From: CBDFKS01 sp965248905
Lineage (GTDB): Bacteria; Chloroflexota; Dehalococcoidia; Lucifugimonadales; JAGWBF01
Direction of reading: 5' to 3'
Assembly: GCA_965248905.1 (NCBI GenBank)
Contig: CBDFKS010000007.1
Span: forward strand, 1,860,001-1,924,000
Length of the DNA: 64,000 nt
Shown here: in pieces, positions 8,594-17,432 of the stretch
How positions within the stretch are numbered: position 1 is the first letter of the stretch
Layout: every line of letters begins with the position of its first letter
Made by a program: the position numbers and the translations under genes
The notes under the pieces: generated by a model
The model's input: only the letters and a program-made list of their open reading frames with translations
Told to the model about the DNA's origin: nothing
Databases searched by the model: none

Positions 8594-9019
8594 ATGGAGA
8601 CCAAAGGTATAATGCAGCAAGTCAGAGAGCACTTTGGGCACGGGAACTCTAGCACGCACGTAATCGCATTAGGCGATGCACCCTCCACGGTGGACAAGGT
8701 GCAGCGGGAGCTGCGCAAGAAAGGGCCACTGGTTAGCGACGATACACAATTATCGCCCCCAGGAAACAGTGCAGAGTCTATAGGTGACTTCCCAGATAGA
8801 GAAATACAGGTGCTGACGGAACGTAACGGAAAGAAATCCGTAGTCTGGCACCCAAAACGCCCGATCCGCTGTCCTACGTGCGGTACACAGGTGGAGCACT
8901 GAAGCGTTTGCTCTACTTGCAATGTGCTCGTGCCTGAGGGCTGCGCATGTCCAGAGGGCTCGCCATCCGTGGTGGAAGGTTACACTTTCCACCAGGTATT
9001 AGAAGTGGCTTTGCAATAG
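8594..9019 (+). pseudogene. HTH/zinc-ribbon protein interrupted by an in-frame TGA
   Basis: ATG 8594 is preceded by GGAGAGGG. The N-terminal part METKGIMQQVREHFGHG is followed by a helix-turn-helix-like segment (SSTHVIALGDAPSTVDKVQR, then ELRKKG), suggesting DNA binding. The first zinc-ribbon half, IRCPTCGTQVEH, ends at a TGA (8900-8902). Without any frame change the reading continues SVCSTCNVLVPEGCACPEGS, supplying the second CxxC pair, and stops at TAG 9017-9019. The intact protein would have 141 residues. In similar ribbons I recall Trp at the interrupted position (EHW), so TGG to TGA is the simplest reading. The bases after the TGA do not form a good selenocysteine hairpin. It is transcribed divergently from the helicase-nuclease operon and may have been its regulator. 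Confidence 0.6.
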
Positions 9020-9165
9020 CCGCCATGATTGTGGCGATATGGCCATTGCCGTGACTGTAAACGGTCAGCGATAATGGGACACATCTAGGGGTCATAGAAC
9101 CCGAGAGTCGGAGGGTGGTGTGAGCTCCTAAGGTGACGGTAGAGTACCTCATGAAAGGAGCAGAT

Positions 9166-9354
9166 GTGTCCCAGTCAGATACAGACAAAGCACAGGCCGC
9201 TGAGGAACGCCGACGAAACGGCGCACTGGCGGGGGAGAATTTGAGGGGGTACCACGGAAAGGAATGTGGATCAATGGCTGACAAATTCACCGAAACTTCC
9301 ACGCCCAGCATGTCGGGCATTAAAATGTACACAGAGGTCAACAAGCGGCGATGA
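9166..9354 (+). CDS. possible small protein (62 aa)
   Basis: A GTG at 9166 is preceded by AAAGGAG at a good distance (9153-9160). The frame encodes a short hydrophilic peptide beginning VSQSDTDKAQAAEERRRNGA and ending MYTEVNKRR. It has no recognised domain. The ribosome site and charged, helix-prone composition are the only support. The rest of 9020-9600 holds nothing that I recognise. Confidence 0.3.
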   Translation: MSQSDTDKAQAAEERRRNGALAGENLRGYHGKECGSMADKFTETSTPSMSGIKMYTEVNKRR

Positions 9355-9603
9355 CGATGTTCAGTGTGGTGAAACGAGCTTTACCGGGCAGCTTGTAGAC
9401 CAAGGCCACCTCCCCTTTATTTTAAATGATCCCTTCTCGGCCGCGATAACTCGAACGTCTCTGCCGCAGGTCCTGGAGAACCTTCGTCCTTCTGCTAGTT
9501 AAAGGGCCTGTAGTCTCGACGACGAGACCGTCAGTGCCACCGTCCTCTCGCCGGGGACGGACTAGCAGCTGTGGTCAACTGGCAATTGCAGTGGTGTGCT
9601 CAC

Positions 9604-10392
9604 ATGAGTAAACGACAGCCCATCTCCCAAAACCGAGATTCGACGTGGGCGGACATCTATGACCGGGTGTACGCGTACTTAACGGAGGACATCTTCTTTT
9701 ACGTGGAGCAGGCGGTAACGTCGGCCGGGCCAGTGCTGGAGTTGGGTTGTGGAACCGGACGGGTGAGTGTGCCGGTGGCGCAGGCCGGAATGTCTGTGGT
9801 GGGAATAGACGTCTCGCCCAGCCTGATCAAGGTTGCGAGAAGCAAGGCGCGGACGGCGGGTGTCGCCGACAACTGCATTTTCCGCCTCGGTGACATGCGA
9901 GAGATACGCCTGGGGCAACGTTTCCCCCTCGTCATCATGCCCTTCAGATCCTTTCAGGACATGCTGTCCATTGCCGAGCAACAGGCCACCCTGAACCGGG
10001 TACGGCGGCACCTGACTCCAGGTGGTCGCCTGGTCTTCGATATCTGGGCACCGGATGTGCACACCCTAGCCGACGACGGCACCGCCCCATCCCACTTTCG
10101 AGATGTGTCAGACCCAATCACCGGCCACACTCTGTCCCTGTGGCACCAGAACGGGTGGGATCACCTATATCAGATCAATAATGCCCGCCTCGTTGTCGAC
10201 GAGATGGACTCCGATGGCGTGCTGGTGCACCGACTACACCACAGCTTCCAGATGCGCTACTCTTTCCGTTATGAGATGCAGCACCTGCTGACGACGTGCG
10301 GCTTCCGGGTACTTGAGATATACGGCGGATTCCAACGCCAGGACCCAGAAGAGGACAGCGAGGACATGGTGTGGGTGGTGGAAGCAACCTAA
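9604..10392 (+). CDS. class I SAM-dependent methyltransferase
   Basis: This is a 262-residue protein from ATG 9604 (an upstream GTG at 9571 extends it by 11 residues). Motif I is GPVLELGCGTGRVSVPVAQA, followed by VVGIDVSPSLIKVARSKART (motif II acidic residue Asp), DNCIFRLGDMREI and LTPGGRLVFDIWAP. This is the Methyltransf_25/11 type of small-molecule methyltransferase. The C-terminal third is beta-rich, as in many enzymes of this class. There is no DNA-methylase DPPY motif, so it is probably not a restriction-modification enzyme. No clear operon partner lies nearby; the Zot-like ATPase starts 186 bases downstream. The substrate cannot be read from the sequence. Confidence 0.85.
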   Translation: MSKRQPISQNRDSTWADIYDRVYAYLTEDIFFYVEQAVTSAGPVLELGCGTGRVSVPVAQAGMSVVGIDVSPSLIKVARSKARTAGVADNCIFRLGDMREIRLGQRFPLVIMPFRSFQDMLSIAEQQATLNRVRRHLTPGGRLVFDIWAPDVHTLADDGTAPSHFRDVSDPITGHTLSLWHQNGWDHLYQINNARLVVDEMDSDGVLVHRLHHSFQMRYSFRYEMQHLLTTCGFRVLEIYGGFQRQDPEEDSEDMVWVVEAT

Positions 10393-10578
10393 GACATTAC
10401 TCGGATTCCCAATTTCGTCGTAGAACATCGGAGCGGCACGGTCGCATGCGGGGCACCGAAGCGACATTCACTCAGCTATGAAAAGTGGACGTTCACCTGT
10501 TCACTCAGATAGGACAGGGCAGCGAACGCTTGGGGAAGGGAGTAAACTGTATTAGAACAACAGTTTTGGAGGTGGCGC

Positions 10579-11688
10579 ATGGGCGGCAAAGGTTTGTTAG
10601 TCCTTGGGGGACTGCTGGCAGGGTTGTTGGCCTGGAAAAATCCTGACAAGGTCATCTGGTTCTTAGACCAAATTGAGAATTCGCCGGGGCTACAGCGCCT
10701 AGCTCTGCAGGCACCGCCACCACCGATGACGCCAACACCTAAACCTCCGATGACGCTGCCACCGGCTCGTTCAGTCCTTGACGACTATGGCCTAGGCGAG
10801 CTAATAGCTAACCTCGGAGTAAGTCCTAAGGACACCGCCGTCCAGGTCCAGGCCTATGTCCCACCGGTAGATGAAGCCCTGGCCCAACTGATACCTCATC
10901 CGGCGGTAATCTTGATCCTGGGCCACCGCGGCTCAGGCAAGAGCGCCCTGGCAGTGCGGCTCCAGGAACTTCTCCGAGACATCGCGCCACCATATGCTAT
11001 TGGGCTGCCTTCTAGGGCGAGCAGGCTGCTGCCCGACTGGTACGGTCTCGCTGACGATCCTGGGCTTATTCCCCAGAACGCCGTTATCTATTTCGCAGAA
11101 AGCTACAGGTTGTTTCATTCCCGGTCAACCCAGAGCGCCCAGGGCCGGGCCGTCAGTGACCTGGTGAACCTGTCTCGGCACCGGCGCCACACCCTGATTT
11201 TCGATGTTCAGAACGCAGCTCATCTGGACCGCAACATCATCTCCGAGGCCGACATCGTGCTCGTGAAACAGCCGGGACCTTTGCAACAAGCCTTCGAACG
11301 GAGTCAGTTGACGCCGATGATGGATTCGGCCAGGGCTGCCTTTGCCAGCGCGAATCCTGCAAAGCGCAAAAGGTCCGTATGGGTGTTCGCACCAAATGCT
11401 GGTATCGAGGGTAAGCTGATTCAGAACGAATTGGCCAGCTTCTGGTCGGATCGGCTTAGCACCATATTCGGCGAGACGATTGTGTCACTGGGCGGCAGTG
11501 GACGATCGGAGCTCAGCCAAGGACAGCGCCCGGCCGGCAACAAAAAGATGGCCCCACCCCGACGGGGTCAGAAGACTCCCACAGACGTCAAGCGTGAAAA
11601 AGCCCGAAAGATGGCCGCTGCTGGCTACTCTCAGCGGGGGATCGCCATGATCTTTCGTGATGACGCGTTTAGACCGCCCAAGACTTAG
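10579..11688 (+). CDS. membrane-anchored Zot-like P-loop ATPase
   Basis: This is a 369-residue protein with GGAGGTG before the ATG. The N-terminus has one hydrophobic segment (GLLVLGGLLAGLLAW, ~5-19) followed by a Pro-rich linker. The ATPase core has Walker A ILGHRGSGKSALAVRL (~113-128), a Walker-B-like NAVIYFAESYRLFHSR, and then RHRRHTLIFDVQNAAHLDRN followed by IVLVKQPGP. The order of Walker B, an RH motif and a strand ending in Gln is that of Zot/FtsK-HerA ATPases, which export or pack phage DNA. The C-terminal ~60 residues are basic, with an HTH-like segment (REKARKMAAAGYSQRGIAMI). Its 3' end overlaps the convergent NACHT gene by 204 bases. It could be a relic of a filamentous-type phage or a transfer ATPase of the island. 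Confidence 0.6.
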   Translation: MGGKGLLVLGGLLAGLLAWKNPDKVIWFLDQIENSPGLQRLALQAPPPPMTPTPKPPMTLPPARSVLDDYGLGELIANLGVSPKDTAVQVQAYVPPVDEALAQLIPHPAVILILGHRGSGKSALAVRLQELLRDIAPPYAIGLPSRASRLLPDWYGLADDPGLIPQNAVIYFAESYRLFHSRSTQSAQGRAVSDLVNLSRHRRHTLIFDVQNAAHLDRNIISEADIVLVKQPGPLQQAFERSQLTPMMDSARAAFASANPAKRKRSVWVFAPNAGIEGKLIQNELASFWSDRLSTIFGETIVSLGGSGRSELSQGQRPAGNKKMAPPRRGQKTPTDVKREKARKMAAAGYSQRGIAMIFRDDAFRPPKT

Positions 11689-14625
11689 CCTTCGGTCTAT
11701 TTCGACTTGTAGTGCTAAGTTTCTTACTATTGCTTCTGATTCTTCCGTTGCGACGAGCAAGGCTCCTTCACGTACTGTCACCACGAAATGCGACCGGTAC
11801 GCGTTTGTCGAGAATCGTCCGACTCCTTCTAGAAAGTCTCCTCCGTTAATCGGAGTATCACGAACTCTCACCCAGTTACTCCAGAGCCTCCAATCCTTAA
11901 TATGTTTAAGGCCTTCATAAGCGGCCATACTGATGAGCGATAAGAATCCAGTGCCAAAGAAAGAACCCAACAATATCCACAGAACGAAACTGGGCAGATA
12001 GTCCAGCGCAAAAATTAAACCAACCATGAATGGTGCGGAAAGAAGGAGTGGCATGGTCCCACGGGCTATCCGTGGCGTCAGGCGCCAGATTTGCAACATC
12101 ATGATTGGGAAGCGACGGTATCGCAACTTGATTGATAATTCCAATAGCTTGATTGCTACGGGCCAAAGCGCCAGCATTATGCCCAAGATCCAAAGAAGGG
12201 GTATCAGAGGCCAAGCTACAGGGAAGTGGAAGCGATCTTGCAGTGCGTAGTAGAAGGCCAACACCCTCCAAGCAGCCACGTAGAAGTACACAGTAGAGAG
12301 TCCTAACAGCAACAGATCATAGCCGTTGAGTACCAACCAAGCGAAGAACAGCCCGCCTCCGACAATGATGCGAACCGTGGCCCCAGTGAATAGGTGTCCA
12401 CCCAGAGCGCGAGCAACGTTAGGAGAAAATACAAGGTACGATGTTAGAGTGGCGATGACAAGGCTTAAAGCTAGCGGAGGTGGAAGGGCGCCTGCCTGTG
12501 CAAACAAAGCTAGCGTGACCGCCATGAGGACGACATGGAGGCCGAAATCGATGTGCGGGGCCCACAGAAGGAGTCTAGTTGTTGAGATAAAACGCTTCGC
12601 GTTTTCAAATCGAGCCAGGTGAGCCAAAGTTGATTCTCGTTCGGGAGCTAAGCGGCCTCTAACTGCCTGGTCTACGAGCGCCTCTCGAATCCATCTGGCA
12701 ATGTCGTTCGGTAACACCACTAATCGGCTCGCTTGCCTGTAGGCGACCTCACTCAGCCATTGGCTCGAAGAGCGGAAACCCGCTCTAAGCAGGTATTGTA
12801 GGATCGGCAAAGGGACTGTTCCCGCCGTTTCCAATGCCCACTTTCTATCTGACAGGGTGCCATTTCTCGTAGCAGTCAGCAGAAGTTTCCCGGCTTCGGC
12901 GCGAATGTCAGGCGGAAGGTGAGCTAATCGGCTGCTGAACCCATCCTGGAGCAGAGCGAGCATATAGAGTGACCCGGAAGGCCAACGGAACTGCTCTGGG
13001 AGTGAGTGGCTTTCTGGGGAATGAGCTCCCGAGTAATCGCCCTCTTCTTCCGTTGCCGCGTTCTGGAGCAAATCGTCTTTCGCAGTAATGCTATTGTTAA
13101 TCTCGATGAGGCGCCGCCGGATCTCCTCAAGAAGGGGTGTTAATGCATCCAAAGGTTGCGTTTGGCATGTGACCACGGCGGTCTCTCTCCAACGAGCATT
13201 TCCTATGAGCTGATCCGGCTGGACACGGTGAGGTTCACGAAGGACGACGCAAGTAGCGAAGTATTCTTGCAACCTTCGATGGGAAAATGTGAACGGTCTC
13301 GTACCAATCGAGGTGGTAGCCGTCTCAGAGCGGGCAAGTTTGATGAATTCGAGAGCATCAAGTTCGGCATCAAACTCCCCATTAACTCCGAGGGCGAAAC
13401 GGGATACAGCACTGTTGAGATCTTGACGATTAGGGCTGAGACCTAAACCTGGATCCGCTGCCATGCAGAATGCAAGGTTCTCAGCCGTGGTGCGTATCTC
13501 CTCCGGCCCGAATCCAAAGCGTCGCTGCAACCTTTGCTTATCGCGAGTAAGCCGGTTTTCTATATAGGTTTCGAAGACGGCATGCGTGTTCTCAGGGAAC
13601 GAATGCTCGTCACGGACATGTTCGCAAACAAGCCCTAAGAACAACGGATTGCTAGCCATAGCGCGAACTTCTTGTGGGGCCGTTGGCATTTGTCCTACAA
13701 GACTTTGCTCCAATTCTCTATCAAGGTCGGCCTTTCGAATTAGTTCACGCTGTCGAGCTTCGGTGAGCGGAAGTATGCGGAACCGAGGCCACGCAAAACC
13801 ATTCGGACCACGGAACTGTCGAGAGGCAATGATCCCTCGGCAGCGGTTCATGCCATGAAGGAAATCCTCTATCGCAGCCGCATATTTTCTTATTTTGTCG
13901 TCGGCGTCTGTTGAGCTCAAAATTTCGGGAATCTCATCGAATGAGTCGAACAGGAAGAACCACGTACCTTCCCTCAGTCCCAAATCGAACTCGTCTTCTA
14001 CAAATAATTCAACATCAATGTCATTTACTCTATTCAAGGTTTGTATAATGAAAGCCTGGATCAGCCGCCGATCTATCTTTGAATCCTGACTTCGATGAAT
14101 CTCTTTGAGGTTGATGTATATCGGAATCACGCTGTTGATCCTTCGAGCCTTCCTGGCGCGTGCCGTCAGCAAATGAGCTACGTGCCTAAGTGCTACGCTT
14201 TTGCCAGGACCGGGTTCTCCTTCGAGCAAGATTAACCGCTCTACGCTTACCTCCAGTGCTCGAGACAGCGACCGTTCGTGACGAAGGCCCCGGCTAGTGA
14301 ATGAGAGAAACGGGATTATACCGACAACCCTGTGTCTCCCTTCCGCTTCGACTTCAGCTTCAAGTTCGGTGAAGCGGTAATCACTCCACAGATCAAAATT
14401 AGTTAATCGTCTAACCTCATTTTCTATATGATCCGCGAATCGTCGGCGGCGACCGACGCGTCGGGTCCTTTGTGCGTCGTAAAACAGCGGCCAGATCTCT
14501 TCGGCGAGGGTTTTGTGTAGCCGGGCTACAATGTGGAGCAATAGAAGAATGGTCGCGCATGCGCCAAATGCCACCAACAATGGCCGCGGCGCCTCTTCTA
14601 GGAAGATTTTAGCTAGCTCTTCCAA
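11485..14625 (-). CDS. NACHT-family NTPase with N- and C-terminal membrane segments
   Basis: This is a 1046-residue STAND protein. One hydrophobic segment lies near the N-terminus (LLVAFGACATILLLLHIVA, ~16-34). The NACHT core has Walker A LILLEGEPGPGKSVALRHVA (~131-150), VIPIYINLKEIHRS and Walker B GTWFFLFDSFDEIPE (~220-234) with the tandem acidic residues of NACHT rather than AP-ATPase domains. It continues with IIASRQF (sensor-like Arg), NPLFLGLVCE and FTFSHRRLQEYFATCVVL, the typical NACHT winged-helix end. Residues ~550-680 look like a helical repeat sensor. Residues ~690-905 hold about eight hydrophobic helices, then a soluble tail. Bacterial NACHT proteins are known phage-defence NLR relatives; the membrane region suggests an effector acting on the membrane. 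No RBS of note is seen. Confidence 0.82.
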   Translation of the reverse strand: MEELAKIFLEEAPRPLLVAFGACATILLLLHIVARLHKTLAEEIWPLFYDAQRTRRVGRRRRFADHIENEVRRLTNFDLWSDYRFTELEAEVEAEGRHRVVGIIPFLSFTSRGLRHERSLSRALEVSVERLILLEGEPGPGKSVALRHVAHLLTARARKARRINSVIPIYINLKEIHRSQDSKIDRRLIQAFIIQTLNRVNDIDVELFVEDEFDLGLREGTWFFLFDSFDEIPEILSSTDADDKIRKYAAAIEDFLHGMNRCRGIIASRQFRGPNGFAWPRFRILPLTEARQRELIRKADLDRELEQSLVGQMPTAPQEVRAMASNPLFLGLVCEHVRDEHSFPENTHAVFETYIENRLTRDKQRLQRRFGFGPEEIRTTAENLAFCMAADPGLGLSPNRQDLNSAVSRFALGVNGEFDAELDALEFIKLARSETATTSIGTRPFTFSHRRLQEYFATCVVLREPHRVQPDQLIGNARWRETAVVTCQTQPLDALTPLLEEIRRRLIEINNSITAKDDLLQNAATEEEGDYSGAHSPESHSLPEQFRWPSGSLYMLALLQDGFSSRLAHLPPDIRAEAGKLLLTATRNGTLSDRKWALETAGTVPLPILQYLLRAGFRSSSQWLSEVAYRQASRLVVLPNDIARWIREALVDQAVRGRLAPERESTLAHLARFENAKRFISTTRLLLWAPHIDFGLHVVLMAVTLALFAQAGALPPPLALSLVIATLTSYLVFSPNVARALGGHLFTGATVRIIVGGGLFFAWLVLNGYDLLLLGLSTVYFYVAAWRVLAFYYALQDRFHFPVAWPLIPLLWILGIMLALWPVAIKLLELSIKLRYRRFPIMMLQIWRLTPRIARGTMPLLLSAPFMVGLIFALDYLPSFVLWILLGSFFGTGFLSLISMAAYEGLKHIKDWRLWSNWVRVRDTPINGGDFLEGVGRFSTNAYRSHFVVTVREGALLVATEESEAIVRNLALQVEIDRRLSLGRSKRVITKDHGDPPLRVASSGHLSGFFTLDVCGSLLTPSGWGHLFVAGRALSLAELRSSTAAQ

Positions 14626-14880
14626 GTAACACTATGCTCCCAGGCGACTTCCTTAGGGCCGAAGACTCTGGAAAACTACGAACCAGCACGGTCGACTTCT
14701 GGTCTCGATCTAGGCACGCTCGGTTAGACGCAAGTGCTGGCTGAGGCCAAGTTGCATGTGGACTGTGGTAACGATCCATTGGCACCTAGTCGAATGACTA
14801 ACGAGATTATACGGACTCAAGAGCCTATTTGTCGACTGGGATTGGCCAGCGGCCATCGCGGAAAATGGGACGCAGCCAGG
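14626..14880. other. short gap between the NACHT gene and the IS1380 element
   Basis: I see no gene here. It must contain the promoter of the NACHT gene, which reads leftward from 14625, but no -35/-10 pair stands out. Confidence 0.4.
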
Positions 14881-16610
14881 CTAAGCCCTAATCCACCGAA
14901 GGACGGCGTGTAGGAGGCCTGCTGAAGAAACAAAAGAGTGCGCCTCTGAATCTGGGATAATGGTTTTGAAACAGAAAACCGGTCCCAGAAAAGGAGCACC
15001 CGATAGATGCTACCACGTAACCACCCCGACCGGATCCAAATCGCCTTCGACGACCACCGCCTGGTGGCCAATGCCGGGCTGATCCTTCCCGCCACCCTCG
15101 CCCTGCGCCTTGGCCTGCCCCAACTCCTCCGGAAGCACCTCGACCTCGGCGGCGCGCCGGGCCGGGCGAACACCGGCGACAAGATGATGACCCTGGTGGC
15201 CTCCGCCCTAGCCGGCGGAGATTGCATCGACGACGCCGATGTGCTGCGCGCCGGCGGGACCGCCCGCGTGCTCGGTTTCACGGCTAAGGCTCCCTCCACC
15301 CTGGGCACCTTCCTGCGCAGCTTCCGGTGGGGCCATGTCCGCCAACTGGACCGGGTGAGCCGCGAGTTGCTGGACCGGGTCTGGAAGGCCGGTGCCGGAC
15401 CCGGCGACGCACCATTCACCATCGACCTTGATTCGACCATCTGCGAGACCTACGGACTGGCCAAGGAGGGCGCACGCCACCACGGCTACACCGGTGCGCG
15501 GGGCTATCACCCGCTGCTGGCCGTCGCCGCCGGCACCGGCGACGTGCTGATGGCCCGCCTGCGCGAGGGCCGGGCCAACACCGCCCGCGGCGCTGCCCAC
15601 TTCCTGCGTGAAACGGTGGGGCGGGTGCGCTACTGCGGAGCCAGGGGCCAACTCACGGTGCGGGCCGACAGCGGCTTCTATACCCACGCCGTGGTCGCCG
15701 TCTGCCGCCGGATGGATGTCCGCTTCTCCATCGCCATCCGCCAGCGCGCCCGCCTGCACAATCTCATCGAGGCGATACCCGAAGATGCCTGGACGCCGAT
15801 TCCTTACTGGATGGACGGCGCCGCCGATGTGGCCGAGACCACCTACACCCCATTCCAGGCCGAGCCGGACGCCGCGCCGGTACGGCTCATCGTCCGGCGG
15901 GTGAAGCCGGCGCCCTGTTCTCAACTGGCTCTCTTCGCCACCTACAGCTATCACGGCTTCATCACCGACCGGGACGGGGAGACGCTGGAACTGGAGGCCG
16001 ATCATCGCCGTCACGCCGAGATCGAGAATGCAATACGCGACCTCAAGTACGGCGTGGGGCTGAACCATCTCCCCTCGGGCCGCTTCGCCGCCAACGGCGC
16101 CTGGCTGGCGGTACAGGTGATGGCGCACAACCTGGCCCGCTGGACAGCCCGCATCGGCCTGGGTCAGCAGATCGTGACCACCAAGACCCTCAGACGACGG
16201 GTCTTTGCCTTGGCCGGACGGATCACCCGCTCGGCACGCCGATTGACCCTGCATCTTCCCCGGCGCTGGCCCTGGGAGGAGCAGTTCAGCCGCGCCCTAG
16301 CCCGACTGCGAGCCATTCCACTCCCAGCCTGACGGCGCCCGTCCGCCACTGACCCGCCAGCCAACCCAACGTCCCCGCAAACTCGCGCCAGCCCAGTCCG
16401 CGAGCGCCTCTTGCCGTGTCCTATCCCGCCATCTCGCTCGCCACAGCCACTGTAGGCCGCTATCGGTGCCCCCAAAAGCGCCTGCAGACCGCCCGCCAAC
16501 CTCCCGTCTACCCAAATTCGAGCCCCCGGATCATCGCGCCTGTAACTCCCTCACCCCCTTCCGCTGCCCTCACGCCGTCCATCCCTGTCCATCGGTGGAT
16601 TCGGGCTAAG
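14881..16610 (+). mobile_element. IS1380-family insertion sequence
   Basis: The element contains one transposase gene. Its ends are proposed from an imperfect inverted repeat. The left end reads CTAAGCCCTAATCCACCG (14881-14898). The reverse complement of the right end reads CTTAGCCCGAATCCACCG (16610-16593), and both then continue with GA(A/T)GGAC. The size, about 1.73 kb, fits the IS1380 family. I cannot identify the target duplication with confidence, so the exact termini may shift by a few bases. Confidence 0.65.
15007..16332 (+). CDS. IS1380-family transposase
   Basis: This is a 441-residue DDE transposase, apparently intact. The catalytic Asp in TIDLDSTICETYG (~139), a second in VRADSGFYTHAVV (~220) and the Glu in RRHAEIENAIRDLKYGVGLN (~339) are in the order and spacing of IS1380 transposases, with a beta-rich insertion before the last acidic residue. 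AAAAGGAG lies upstream of ATG 15007. The very GC-rich third codon positions differ visibly from the flanking island genes, as expected for a recent arrival. A long minus-strand frame over the same bases is a shadow. Confidence 0.9.
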   Translation: MLPRNHPDRIQIAFDDHRLVANAGLILPATLALRLGLPQLLRKHLDLGGAPGRANTGDKMMTLVASALAGGDCIDDADVLRAGGTARVLGFTAKAPSTLGTFLRSFRWGHVRQLDRVSRELLDRVWKAGAGPGDAPFTIDLDSTICETYGLAKEGARHHGYTGARGYHPLLAVAAGTGDVLMARLREGRANTARGAAHFLRETVGRVRYCGARGQLTVRADSGFYTHAVVAVCRRMDVRFSIAIRQRARLHNLIEAIPEDAWTPIPYWMDGAADVAETTYTPFQAEPDAAPVRLIVRRVKPAPCSQLALFATYSYHGFITDRDGETLELEADHRRHAEIENAIRDLKYGVGLNHLPSGRFAANGAWLAVQVMAHNLARWTARIGLGQQIVTTKTLRRRVFALAGRITRSARRLTLHLPRRWPWEEQFSRALARLRAIPLPA

Positions 16611-16615
16611 GGGAC

Positions 16616-17233
16616 TCAGAATCGGACCTTGTGGACTTCTCGCCGAATGTCCTCATCGGACAGCCTCAGATAGATGCGAGTGGTGTTGATGTCCCGGTGA
16701 CCCAATTGCTCCTGAAGGGCGTCCAGTCTGCCACTACAGTTCAGGAAGTTGATTGCATAGCCGTGGCGGAAGAGGTGGGCATGGACATTGCGATCCAAAT
16801 CAGCCCTACGTGCTGCGTCTTTAATGATCTGGTCGGCCCTCTGCTTGATGATATACCCTCCCTTACGGGAAGGGAACAGGAAATCACCCCTGCCCAATCC
16901 ACTATCCTGGGCGTGAAACAGGATGGCGCTCACCAGCCCCGCTGGTACATACACTATCCGCTCGACATTCCCTTTCCCCAGAACTCGGATGCTGTCTCTG
17001 CCCACGTCTTCCAGGCGCATAGCAATGGCCTCGGAGACCCTGACACCAGTCTCCCATAGGAACTGAAGAAAGAGGTGGTCTCGCTCGCTCTCAGCGGCGT
17101 CGATGATCTGATGGGCCTCTTCGGGCGTCAGGTAGTAGGGCAAGCGTCGACTGAGCTGGCGAGACACCTGAGCCCGGGCTAGAGCTGTTGAGGTAGATGG
17201 CCTGGACTTAGTGTTCCGGCTGCGGATTGTCAT
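16616..17233 (-). CDS. tyrosine recombinase, short XerC/D-like
   Basis: This is a 205-residue phage-integrase-family recombinase. The catalytic set is visible: Arg in ETGVRVSEAIAMRLEDV, Lys in LGKGNVER, His-x-x-Arg in HLFRHGYAINFL, His in LGHRDINTT and the nucleophilic Tyr in TRIYLRLSD. It has only a short N-terminal segment before the catalytic domain, so the usual SAM-like core-binding domain is largely missing. That is seen in some plasmid and integron-like resolvases. Its ATG lies inside the end of the upstream HTH gene (26-base overlap), which suggests translational coupling. It probably resolves or mobilises the replication module of this element. Confidence 0.88.
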   Translation of the reverse strand: MTIRSRNTKSRPSTSTALARAQVSRQLSRRLPYYLTPEEAHQIIDAAESERDHLFLQFLWETGVRVSEAIAMRLEDVGRDSIRVLGKGNVERIVYVPAGLVSAILFHAQDSGLGRGDFLFPSRKGGYIIKQRADQIIKDAARRADLDRNVHAHLFRHGYAINFLNCSGRLDALQEQLGHRDINTTRIYLRLSDEDIRREVHKVRF

Positions 17234-17432
17234 GCAGCAATTCCTCCAGGCTCTTGGCCTCCAGCACGTCTCTCAAGGACATGCCGGCACGTTTCAGCCG
17301 GACGTGGATGTAGGAGTCTGAACAGTGTAACTCCCTAGCAGCGGTAAGCAGCTTTCCATGCCTCCGAACACAAGACAGGATGTCGGATAACTTCAGGTTC
17401 AGGGCTGGACGTCCACGCAAGCCGTTATTCAT
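17208..17432 (-). CDS. small helix-turn-helix protein
   Basis: From ATG 17432 this encodes 74 residues (an upstream GTG at 17534 would give 108). The core ILSCVRRHGKLLTAARELHC followed by SDSYIHVRLKRAGMSLRDVL has a clear helix-turn-helix pattern of the kind seen in small transcription regulators and in Fis- or resolvase-type tails. The C-terminus overlaps the recombinase gene. It may control expression of the recombinase or help it bind DNA. Confidence 0.6.
   Translation of the reverse strand: MNNGLRGRPALNLKLSDILSCVRRHGKLLTAARELHCSDSYIHVRLKRAGMSLRDVLEAKSLEELLHDNPQPEH

Noticed and set aside
8900..8902. TGA in the zinc-ribbon gene as selenocysteine
   Set aside because: The downstream bases give only a weak 4-base stem with a loop lacking G, and the expected residue is probably Trp rather than Cys.
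15208..16254. 348-residue minus-strand frame over the IS1380 transposase
   Set aside because: Its Gly/Ala/Val/His-rich composition is typical of the complement of a GC-rich gene, and the plus-strand transposase is clearly real.
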